DNA of 64,000 nucleotides from Epinephelus fuscoguttatus (Eukaryota; Chordata; Actinopteri; Perciformes; Serranidae). The notes under the pieces were generated by a model that worked only from the letters and a program-made list of their open reading frames with translations, made no database searches and was not told where the DNA came from. Numbering within the stretch: the stretch's first letter is position 1; each line of letters starts with the position of its first letter. Shown here piece after piece: positions 10,645 to 22,600 of the stretch. A program made the translations under genes and the position numbers. The stretch lies in the NCBI RefSeq assembly GCF_011397635.1, contig NC_064772.1, positions 15,267,035 through 15,331,034 on the forward strand, written 5' to 3'.

Positions 10645-13600
10645 TCATTCCAGGATGTCAGTTTCAAATGGGACCAGATGGTAGTAGGAAAGGTTGGTGA
10701 CATAAGCTTCTGTTTCCTCATCACACATGTCTGTTTCCAATGGCAGAAACTCTGTTCCATCCTCATACCTGGCAACAGAAAGAAAGACACATTACTCCAA
10801 GGACAGGATGTGTGATGCATTTGATTTAAGGCCCTGTGGTAATTGTCGACATCAACCCATAAACACTTTAACTGCTGGTAGAGTGGAAACCTCTTATAGT
10901 GATCAACCACTTACATGCATCAAAAGCTTGGGACAGAATCTGTACAAATGCTGTTTAAATAATGTGCTCATAGTGATCAAGTAGTCTGCTGACAGAGTTC
11001 ATTTTCGGTCTTGACACATGGAAAAACTATCTAAAACTACGGTAACTGATGGAGACAGAAAACAAATGCATACTAGCAAAGTGGTTGAAGCTGCCATCAT
11101 CAAGCTGACTGATAATGACCAGTCATTGAATGCCCTTGCAGTGAAAGTACAGCACTGTAATTTGTAACAGTCAATAACATTAAGTAAGTAGAGAAGCCGT
11201 TTGTTTCAGTGCTTCATATTCTTTTTTATGGTGATCAACTTTTTTTTTTAAATGACATTTATTGTACATCATGTAGCAATGGAAAACTCAAAATGGGTCA
11301 CAACACTGCACAAAATCAACGTCTACAAGAAAAAAATAGTAGTAATAAGAAGGAACTAAAACAAAATAAAACAAAAAGGACAGTCTCATTTTAAGGACCA
11401 CCCCAAAGCCATGTGAAAAACCGCCAGAAAAGATGTTGGCATTGTATGTTAGGCAAACCACGGAAAAGGTCACATTTGTACATTATTATGAAACGTAACT
11501 TTTCAACCACACTATGGTTAACGTGTGGTTAGGTTTAGGCACAAAAGCCACAAAACTCAGCAATGTCTCTGAAAAAATCCCCAGCTGTTTTTCATGGCAC
11601 TATCCTGGAAGAAAATGTATCGACCACTGACTCCTGACAAAATATTGATTTTAAAGGGCTTTTAAGTTTCAAAGAGATTTTGCTCGACATCTCTATTGTT
11701 GATTCCTTTGCCCCATGTACACAGGCTGTTGATAACTCTAAGTACACAATACCTATGTACGTTGGAACTTAGACTTGAAAAGAGACTTAATGGGGTGGCT
11801 TCAAGCATGTAGCAAGCCATGTGTTTGCTGCTGTAAGCCCGGCTAATAATGCTTTCTTTTTGATCAGTCATATCCAGCTTAGACAGATCATTTACAGCAG
11901 TGTAACAGGTGAGTGATGCACAATTATCTCTAACATATCAGAGAGGTTAGAGGCAACCATTTCTCAGAATCTATCCACTGGAGCACATTCCCAAAATGTA
12001 TGAAAATAAGTACCAACAGCCTCTCTAGAACACAGAGTCAGCAATTATTTTCATTGAACAAAGCTTTCTGAGTGTCCTATGCACTTGATGCACACAATTA
12101 TAGTGTATTTGCTGATTTCTAGAGGCTAGCAGTATGTTGGACCAGACTTAGCTCCAATTAAACACAAGGCACAAGTCTGGGATACCAGCCTTACATTATA
12201 TTCATGTGTTCAATATACAAATGTCAATAATATGGTAATCTGCATGAGAAATAACCAAAAAGAAAAAAATCTGTTATAACAATCATCCGCTTTTAGTGAT
12301 CAAATTAACCAAGACCGACATGATCACTGCACACATAAAAATATCAGCTATTAAAGAGTTATGTAAAGTCATATTTTGCGTGAAGCACCAAGAGGAATGT
12401 GTTCCTCTTTTGCTTCCTCCACACACCCAGGGAAGGAAGAGGTGCACAGACACACTTCCTGTGCGGGTGGAGGGTCTTAGGGTTGGGTCACATTCAAGGA
12501 CTCCCACAGTCATCAAAACACTTGTACACTGTGCACTCAGAGCAAAAATAGAAACCCTAATATGTGTGGGAAAACATGCAGGTAATTTGTGTTGCACTGC
12601 AGGTTTTAATCAGGCTCATGGCAAGATTTTTTTTAAATTATTGCTTACAGTCTTAGAAAGTGTCTATAAAAAAAAAGCCGATATGACAAAGACTGGGGCA
12701 AGACACAGGCAAAAATACTGAGAAGTGGTCTTAATACTCACGTATGCTCCACAGAGTCAGTGGATGAGGGTCTCTCTTTTTCTTCAGGGAGACTGTGATC
12801 AAATACGATGGTTTCTGTATTGGCCAGACAGAATCCATTGGACCGCATGATTTCTAAAAAGGCACAGAGCACCTGTTAAGTCATCATGACATGAGTCAAC
12901 AGTGACTTCATCTTTGTATTACAAAATAATTACAGATCCATACCTGATATCTTTATTGGACTTTGAAAGCACGGCTGGATTCTGTGGACTTTGTCATTCC
13001 TCAGCACCTGATCCAGCGGCGATCGCTCAAAGAAAGTCAACATCACCTCTGACCTGGAATACTGTGGAGTCAGGTTTTATCAGTCCAGTCTACATAGCTG
13101 TAAAGTTCAAAACATCTACCTTTTACCCTCAAACAAGAGGTATTATGAAAATCTTCTCACGCACAGTAAACGTGCTAATAAAGTAGTGATATTATCTAGG
13201 TTTATGATTGAGCGACCAACCTTGCACGGCATGTTGATGGCATTCTTCAGTAGTCTTTCCACCTCGTTCAGTTTCTCCTCAATGTCGTTTGCCTCTTTGA
13301 TTTTCACCAGCCCTGAAATAAACAAATATAAACATTTGAAATCATCAGCTCTTGTGTGAGGATTCAAAAAGAAATTCCAAAATACACAAAATTAAAGGGT
13401 ACCTTAGGTATTTTTTAACTTGGACCCTATTTTCCCATGTTTTTGTGTCTAAGTGATGAATAAAGACAAACATTTTTGAAATTGTTCCAGTGCTGAGCAG
13501 GAGGGCTTCACTGGTGGTCACAAATCAGGCTGAAATGTAACCACTTGGAGCAATTGTGCATTGTCAATGTATGTCCATGTAAAGTGCTTATTATTGCCAC

Positions 13601-16600
13601 TGAGAGGTTCAGATTGTTATTCTAAGTGTCTGACTACTTATGGAAAGGATCTCTACAGAGATGGATCTTTTCGTTAAAGAGTAAGATCCTTTTTGTTTGA
13701 TCAGAAACAGCCCCAAAGTTGTGACCCCCACTCACAACAGACTCCATTTAAATAAACAGTAATTTAAGCATGTATATAGCCAATATATTTTTACATCTAA
13801 CTGGGTGAATTAAGGGTTTATTTCAACCAAACCAGAGTTGGTGATTGTTGGAACAGTCAAAAGATGAACCAAGACCACTTTTGTGAAGTTCATTTTGTTT
13901 CTGTTGCCTTTTGAATGAAATGTGTTTTACGATGACAAAATCACTGCTTATTCAAGAGGAGTCTGGCGGGTTTGGCGATGGTGATTTCGGGGCTGTTTCT
14001 GGTCAAACAAAAAGGATCTTACTCTTTCACAGGTCTGTCTCTGTGGGGATCCTTTCCCTAATGTTGTCTGACACTTGGAATAACAATGTGAGCTGTCAGT
14101 GGCAAAAACAAGCTCTTTTGGTGGATGTAAATTGATGGTGCACAAATACCCGTGGTGGTTTCAGTGCAGCCTGTTTTGTCTCTCTGTCTCTCTCAATACT
14201 GGACACAAAACACACATAGGGTGCGGGTTGAAAAATACCAAAGGTACCCTTTAAAAGTTTATTTTATGTAATTGCACAATCTAATGTAATTCAGTATAAT
14301 AGCTTTGCAATTAATCCTGTCTTTGTGTGAAGCCTCTAACCTTCAGAATTTGTTGTTACAGTGTCAGTGTCTGCTTTTTTTTCCAACCCCTAAAACCATC
14401 AACACAATCCAGTCCAAAAGTATAAATCACTACAGCCTACAGAATGGCATAAAAATATCATAAAATATTTATAACAATCAAGTCTGACCTAAAGAGTCTT
14501 ATGTACAAAGAAACCCCACTATCAAAATGTGAAGTGCAACTATTTCTGTGCCTGTGCGATAAAAAAAAAGAGGCAGCTGCTTTGACCTTTACCACCACCA
14601 GGCTGTTATTTGTCCATACAAAAAGCCAGACAGGTCTGAATTTATCCCTCATCTTGAAAAGGGTTGCCACAAATGCAAGTGAAAAGGCAGTAGTCTGTTT
14701 AAAACATTAACCTTTTTATTAACAATACCCCCTGATATTTACCCAGAATAGGAGGAGGGAAAAAATAGACTGCTGTTATTGTCTTTAGAACAAGAACACA
14801 GTGCGACGCTGTAAAACTCCCACTGTAATTGCAAAGTTTTGTACGATAGCAGTAATAGCAGAGCCAAGTAATAACAGTGGTCGAGAGAAAAGCGACACAA
14901 TAACACGATAATCCTGCATAACACTAGGAATGCAATTTAAGAAGCAGTGGGAGTGTACCATCAGCACTTTCAGCAGCACAAGGCTGCCGCCCATGCAAAC
15001 GAGCAGTCAGCAGAGCATCATTTACAGCCATGCTGACAAAGGGATGTGGTGAGGGGAATAACGATGAAGACTGCAGCCACACTGATGACTCTCTGTCTGA
15101 TGTAAGTGCTACAGACAAGATGTAGTCACACAGCGGTTACTGTTACATGGAAGCACTGAGTAAGGGAGAGCCTACAGCAACACTGTGCACAGTCACAGTC
15201 TCATCCATTTATAATGGCCAGCCGTGATGACATCATACCCAGGGGGATGTGAAGAGTGATTGGGCAGTTAAATCATCACTAGGAACCAAGTGAGACTCCC
15301 ACCCAGTCTGAAGCTCACACTGCCTCAGGATCACGTTCTGTTGTTTAAAGTCCCTTTAAGACCTGTTTGCCAGTTTTTTTTTCTGTACATGTGACAAATC
15401 ATACATGTTTCAGGCATATACTGATATATTGTGTTGTTTTCTCATAACCAACCAGCTGTGAGTCAAATCTTTAGGCAGTTTAAGCTCCTTTGAAAGTTTA
15501 GAGCCGATATTTAATATTGTAAACATAGTTAAAGCTACAGTTGTTGACTTTTATCAAAACAACTTCATATTTGCTGAAACTGTCACTACATCCACACAGT
15601 ATCACATGAGACAGATAGTACATGAGAAAAATCATGTTCCTCCTCCTCCTTATATGACTGTAAATAAAGATGGACAACACGTCATCACTTCCTCCCACTG
15701 TACAAAAATGAAGCCAAAATATCTCAGATACAACTGCCGCCATTTTGTGCTGGTGACATTATTTGGAGCCAAAGTCTGCGCAGTAGTGTTCTCCAAGGTA
15801 TTGAGTTCCCACTATCCAACTAATCGTGAGCAGCGCCCTTGATCAAGAGCACATCCATTGGAATACACAGCTGTCTCAAATGACATAAAGCATATTTGGG
15901 AAACATCTATTTGACCTTTATGACCAAGACAGCCAGACACCAGGGACCGATCAAGATGTTTTGGCTACATTTTGGGGAGCTGTCCCGTAATCCTTCTTTT
16001 TTTTATACACTGTATGGCCACAACTAGTACTGCTACTAATGGCATGTGCTGAAAACTACCGCACTCTATTGGAAAACAGCCAATCAGAGCTCATAAACTG
16101 CGGAAACTCTCAAATTAGGCAGCACTGATCAAATATGAATCACGATTCTGTTACTACATTGCCTATTTCTCACCTCAAATGTTTTCATAAACATATTTTA
16201 GTGTACTGTTTAGCTGTAAAACGAGACAATTTGCTCCAGTCATGGCAGCCAGGTCACAAAACTCATTGGTTGTTTTTATGCACTCATGGTGGATTGTTGC
16301 AAATGCCATTAGAAGCACTAAAAGGGGGCAGAGGTGATGTTTGTCATATTGTTTGTCTCAAATACTGCATGTATATAATGACAATTTCAGCAAATAGTGA
16401 ATGCATCATAGTGGGGTCGACTGTTTTCATGTAGCTGTAGTCAGGAAATAAACAAGAAAACTCCAGTCTTCTTGTTACAGTGCATGCCATTTTGTGAAAT
16501 GGATGATTTGTAGAATTACCAGCAGTTAACATCTCAACCGGAAACAAAGCCTGGATGATAACTTCACCACAGAGAGTTTACACCACACCCAGTCTTGTTA

Positions 16601-19600
16601 GCTGCTGTCTTTGTAAACAGATTCAGAAAGTTTATGTCCTGCCATGTCCATGCTAATGCTATGAGTCAAGTGCACATTATCTATTAGGTGCCAGCACACA
16701 GCGCATACAGGGTGCACATGGAAACAGGGTGGGATTAGGAAGAATGTATTGTCATTTGTTATCAGAGGGTGTGTTAGGGACTGGTAAAAATCATCACAAG
16801 TCCTCCGATCCTCTTTAAAAAGCTGTTATCTCCGCCATAACAAACTGATACTTTGGTCATGGAGTGGAAAATCTAGAGGAACCTATCCTGAGGGGAAACT
16901 TGGAACACACAGAATATTTAGTAGCCCAAATATCCTGCTGTAAACAGATAATGTCTCTTTTTTATTTATTTATTTAATTTCTGGACATATTTTAAGTTCA
17001 GAGGTCACTATGTTTTGTGTGAGAAGGACTTTATTTTGAATGGAAATTCAGACAACAGCCACATTTGAATTTATAAATACCACTGTGATGCATTCAAATT
17101 AAATTATATACGGGGTAATGGGATTATTTTTGCTGCATAAACCAGCAGGCTGTGTGAGATATAACCGGCCTGTTTGATGTGCAAAAGAGAAGTATGTGTG
17201 GTTATTTCTGCAACAGCTTGGTGTTTGTTGCGTAAGAATTAATCGCACTAACCACAGCGGATCTGGTGTGTGCAGCCGCAGTTGGATGATGCACGCCCCT
17301 CCAATTAGAGTCAGCAGATTCAACACATACCTGCAGCCATTAGAAGGGTATGAAGGATATTAATCAGCTGAAAGACTTACATATGAGCAAGCTGTTGTGG
17401 ATGACAGGTATTGATGTTTACTGTGCGTTCCTAGCATCACTGCCATAATCAGAACACAACTATGTCTAATTCTGTGCAATTAGACACGCCTACGTGTTGA
17501 GGAATGCATAATAAAGACAAAACAAGGAATAAAAGAAGTCTGTGTGATTTTGGAGAGGTTAATGTGGGTCGCAGCGATCAATTAGAGTGTAAGAAAAGGC
17601 ACAAAACTCGGGTGTGCCCTGCTGACTTGCAGGAGGGCGTCACAAAATGCAATCAATCCTGACACCAAAATTGCAGTGCACCACTAGTTTGACAGTGACA
17701 CCCCTCCTACTGCACCTCTCCTCCCACTGTGGCAGCCAAAAATCATCAAAAATCCACACAGGCGCAGGGAAGAAATAAAAACAGCACATTGAGTTTCATC
17801 TACTCAAGAACTTTTAAATATTAATTGGTGTATATTTGATCTCAGATTTGCCATGTTTATGACAATTACAGGTTGTCTTCTTTAAAAGACATTGACACAA
17901 AATGTTTTTTCCTACCAGGGTCCCGAAGTTTATTTCCTCCAATTTCCTGTGAGAGTCTATTTCCTGTGTGGGCTTCCTGGCTCTTCTTTCTGAGATTATT
18001 CATTCAGACCCATTTGGTTGATTCTTTAAAGCTTTAATTCTTGATTATCTCCTTTGGAAGATCAGCTTAAGTAGCGGTGTTTATCTGCTTAGCGCAACAA
18101 GTTTGTAAAATGTAACGACAATAATGTACAGCATATGAAATTTTATTGTTTGTGCCCGCCTCATAATTTCTGTAATTGCACACTCAAGTAATCCGTCTGT
18201 TGGTTCTGTGACAGCATGCTGTGTTGACAAGAGACTTCATCTATTAGCTGAAATAACAGAGTAGACGTAGACGCACAACAGGAACTCGACTGAGCCGGAG
18301 TCATCCTCAAACACAGTATCTAAACAGTCATCAGATGTTGTAAGCACCAGCTAGTTCTACCGTCTGCGTTGATCTGATAAGCACATGTCAACACATCGTC
18401 TAACCACTAATGTTCCACAGTTTTGTCAACATGTTATTTTTGGACGCCTCAGTCAACAAACATCAGTAAGTATCCATGAGAGGGTGTTATACATTTCTTG
18501 TGTCCCGTCTATACAAGCACCAGTCTAGTATGTGGCTGTGTGTCTAAAATCACTTCTTAATGACGTTTTAAGTTTCTCTGTTCTAAAAAGTAATCAAATT
18601 ATAGTTGTTCACTTAGACAACAAACATTACATGTTTAAAGTTAAGTTTGCATCATTCTCACTAAGCAGTTGCTTGATTATTTATTTTTTATTGGTTACAC
18701 AAACAACACTAAGTGCTTAAACTGAGTCTCACTGTTGCTGGCCTTACCTTGATTTTTAAGGAATAGTTTGATATTTTCGGAAATACGAATACCGTATTTG
18801 TCCAAATAGTAGCCTGGGCGTTTATTTCACAAAATCGATTTTGACCCCAGGCGTTTAAAAGAACCAGGCGGCTATTTGCTCAAGGGGCTTTTTTTCTTTT
18901 GCACCGACCTGCACCAGGCCGTTATTTGGTTACAGTTCCTGTCCAGTATGTTTTTTAGTGCAAAAATACTGTATAACATAGGGGTGAGTTTGTGTACAAA
19001 AATCTCTAAACATTTAGAGTGGGTCATTTTTTTCGTGTACACGTGTGCATGGATTTCACCACTGGGTGGTGCTGATCTAAATTTCCAATCAGAGTGTTTT
19101 CACTAAATGACACGCTCAGCTATCTCCCATGCTGATTCAACATGATGAATTGGACGAAAAACCAACTGCTGACCGTCAGCTTGGTGTATCAGGGCCCTTA
19201 GTTCACTAAGGCTATAGCCAGCAGTCAGTTAGCTGACCTTAGCATAAAACCGTACTAAAACTGTGTATAAATGCCACATTGCAGTTTTACAGAAGTTTAT
19301 TTGACAGACTATTTCTTGGCCAGGCACAGTAAGCTTCTGGAGTGTTAAGGATAACAAGTACACTGGTGAGCTTTAGAGATGCTGGTAAATGTATTTTGTT
19401 ACTTCCAGGCAGAGCCAGGCTAGCTGTTTCCCCCTGTTTCCAGTCTTTATGCTAAGCTAAGCTAACCAGCTGCTGGCAGTAGCTTCATATTTAATAGCGT
19501 GATGTAAAAGTGGTTTCAGTTTTTTCATTTAACTTTCAGCAAGAAAGCACAAAAAGTGAATTTACCAAAATATCAAATTATTCCTTTAATACCGGCACTA

Positions 19601-22600
19601 ATTTAGACGTCTGTCAGCAAATCAGAGCCAAGAATGTTAAGTGACCATTAAATCGTTATAACACCCTTTAAGTACGTACTGTAAATGTATTCCATGATTC
19701 TCTCAACAACTACACTATACTTCCAAAAAATGCTCTATGATAATCAACTGAAATGATGATTCATAAGTGTCAAAGAGTAAACTGTTAAGTATTTCTCATG
19801 TAGGTGGTAGCAGATGAGTGTAAGAGGGAGTGATTTCGGACACAACGCATGTCTAAATTCCTCGTGAAATCTGTCTCACAAGGAATGTGAGCCATCACTT
19901 CCTGTCTCCGTTCACTCTGGGGTCACATGTAAGGTAAGTGTTAAGGGCTTTAACAGACCACAGGGACTAAATATAGGAAGTCCACTCCTCCCTCTCTCCT
20001 CTGTCAGATCATGACATCAGTCTGAACGCTCTGCACGCCTTCCTTGTTGCTTGGACGCAGCACAGACACAGGAAAACATGAGGGGAGCCAGAAACTGGAG
20101 CAAAGTAGAGTGAGAAAGGCCAGAGCTGCATTTTTCACGGCGACTTTCAATCTTGCAGTTAGAAGGGATGAAAATGAAATATTGAACAGAGGTAGGAATT
20201 AAAGGCCATTAGGGGGATGTTATTAACCCCGTGGCTTTCTATCCATCCATGAAATTGTCAAAGCAGCCTGAGTCACTAAAGTAACACTGATGTCTCCCTC
20301 AGTGGCGATATCATAGCTCCATTTATCTTCGAGCCATAATCAGGACATGAGGGGTGACAGACAGTAAAAAATAGAAGTGAAAAGTGAGTCATGAGATCAG
20401 ACACGTCTCCTCCCAAAATGCACTGCAGACTGCACTGGCAGCGGTAGAGCAGCGAGCTGTCAACAAGCTCGTCAGCTATTTCAGTGCAGGGGCAGGAAGC
20501 GAAGCTTTCCAGTCGCCACTAAAGGGATGTTTCCAAAATATTCGTATAGGCTCAGTGAGTAGAGACAAAAGGGGGGTGCCAAGGAACAAGAACAAGCTGG
20601 GAGCTCTGCCAAGCCTGTTGGCAGTGCCACAGCACCACAGTGTCAAAGATCCAAACCATGAGGGCAACAGGTTTGGGCTTCTTATGCCTAAAGGCTGCCC
20701 TCTACAAAGCTCTGCCTAAAACGTTGCTGTAGAAGAAGCCATGGTACCTTATCATAGATAATCAATATTTCAATTAAGTTATTTTTTCTGTATGGTTAAT
20801 TCATGTTTCATTCGCTCTGAGTGCAACAGAATTTGAGATTTCTGTCTGATTTTGCCCTATTGCTAAAAAATACTTGAAGAAATCTAAATATTTCTTTTGC
20901 CACATACACACAGGATGTATCTATCACTTCATTAACTTTGGGGGGGACAGCACCAAGAACTGTCACCTCGCAGCTGGGTTCGTACAATGTGTGGCGCAGC
21001 CTTGGTCTTTTCTCAGCGGAGTTTAAAGCTCTCCCTGTGTTTGTTTGGGTTCACTCCCACACCACAGACTTGCATCAGATAGAATACATCTGCCGTTGTC
21101 TTTGATCAAAGCAGAACCGGGGTTTGTTCCTGAGCACCAGATAATAGCTGCTCCAAGAGCCCAGTAACATCACCTCCTCCTGAAGAGTTATGATGCGTCA
21201 GATGCAGAGAGCAAATTTCCACAAGGAAGTCAGCATTGGTACTTTTGGAATTCTCCCATGGGAAATCCAACGTATAGGTCACAAAGAGGAGGAAGCAGAC
21301 CTCACAGATCTAACAGCCTTTTAGCTCTGAAATATTGACCAGGAGAAAAAACATGCCGTCACCATGTTGGTCTTGTGGTCTCAAGGCTATGTGATAGATC
21401 TGCTAATGTGACACCTGAAAGTGGACTTTGTTAAATATTAACCTGCTCAAACAAAAACATGCAAATATATTTGTTTAGTTCAGATTATCCAAAAAACATT
21501 TTAAATATTGACTTTATTTTCTTTCTTTTACTTTGCAGCCTTAATATGTAAATCAAATAATGTTAGTAGGAAAACCTTGTATTCAAGATGACTAATAGGA
21601 CCATCGACCTATAGGACCCAAAGTTCAGGTGCCTGGAAGTAAGATACCCTTATGGTTCTCAGTTTAATAGTTATACGTCACACAGCTGGTTAAGTATGGG
21701 GTCTGACTTTAAACCACAAAAATGGGGAGAAAAAAAACTTTCGCGAAAGCACAAAACAGCAGTTGTTGTACTACAGTCCCTGAGCCAAAATGTAAACAAG
21801 AATATTATTTCGCAGTAGTTTTCCTGGGCAGGCCTGTCCAACAAGCCCAAAACTTGCAACCCATTCACCAGAGAAAATGTTGCATTGTAGGTTTCTGCAA
21901 ACTACGGACATGTCACATTTCCATATTATTATTCAGCAGATACACTGAAACTTTACCTTACAATGCTGTGGTTAATGTGTGGTTATGTTTAGGCACAAAA
22001 ACCACTTGGTTATGGTTGGGTAAAGATAATGTTTTGGCTTAAAATACAAGGTTTGGTAGACATAATCCTGGCACAAAAAAACAGTGATGTCTCTGCAACA
22101 ACACAACCACTCTCAGTACCACTATCCCAGCAGAAAAAGTAGCAATGTCTCCATAAAAACACAGACACTGGGGTGCCCACTAGCTTACTTGGTAGAGCAG
22201 CAGGCACCCCATGTACAAAGGCTGTATTGGCTGTGGGTTTGATTCCAACCCATGGGCTTTTTGTTGCTTGTCCTCCCCCCTCTCTTTCCCCCTTTCGTGC
22301 TATAACTGCCCAACCAAATAAAGGCAAGAGCCCTCAGAAAATATCAAAAATAATAAAACAGATGGTTTTCATGCCTAAAGGCCACTGCAAAGAGCAATGA
22401 CTCGAAAAATCACAACCTTTTTTGTGGTTTATTGATCTCAAACAGGGGTCTGCGCCCCATTCACCATCCCATCAGATGACAAAATCAGCTCATATACAAC
22501 ATCACTTTAAAAATGTTGATATGTATAAAAAGACGCAACGTAACATATTCGTGGTTTGTAGAAACAGGAGTCAGGGATGAAAAATGATTTGTAATGATAG

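Noticed and set aside
12296-12721. 141-residue plus-strand open frame
   Set aside because: Lies in pxdc1 intron 4 on the opposite strand, has no recognisable domain and an overlapping antisense frame of equal quality.
13057-13061. Acceptor of pxdc1 exon 3 placed after TATTCCAG
   Set aside because: That AG breaks the frame; starting at TATTCC (after CACAG) gives YSRSEV, matching the expected protein and keeping phase.
20384-20719. 111-residue plus-strand frame in pxdc1 intron 1
   Set aside because: No family resemblance, no consistent splice partners, and unremarkable codon composition.
22171-22260. Possible tRNA gene
   Set aside because: A- and B-box-like blocks are present but the acceptor and anticodon stems do not form and a SINE body follows.
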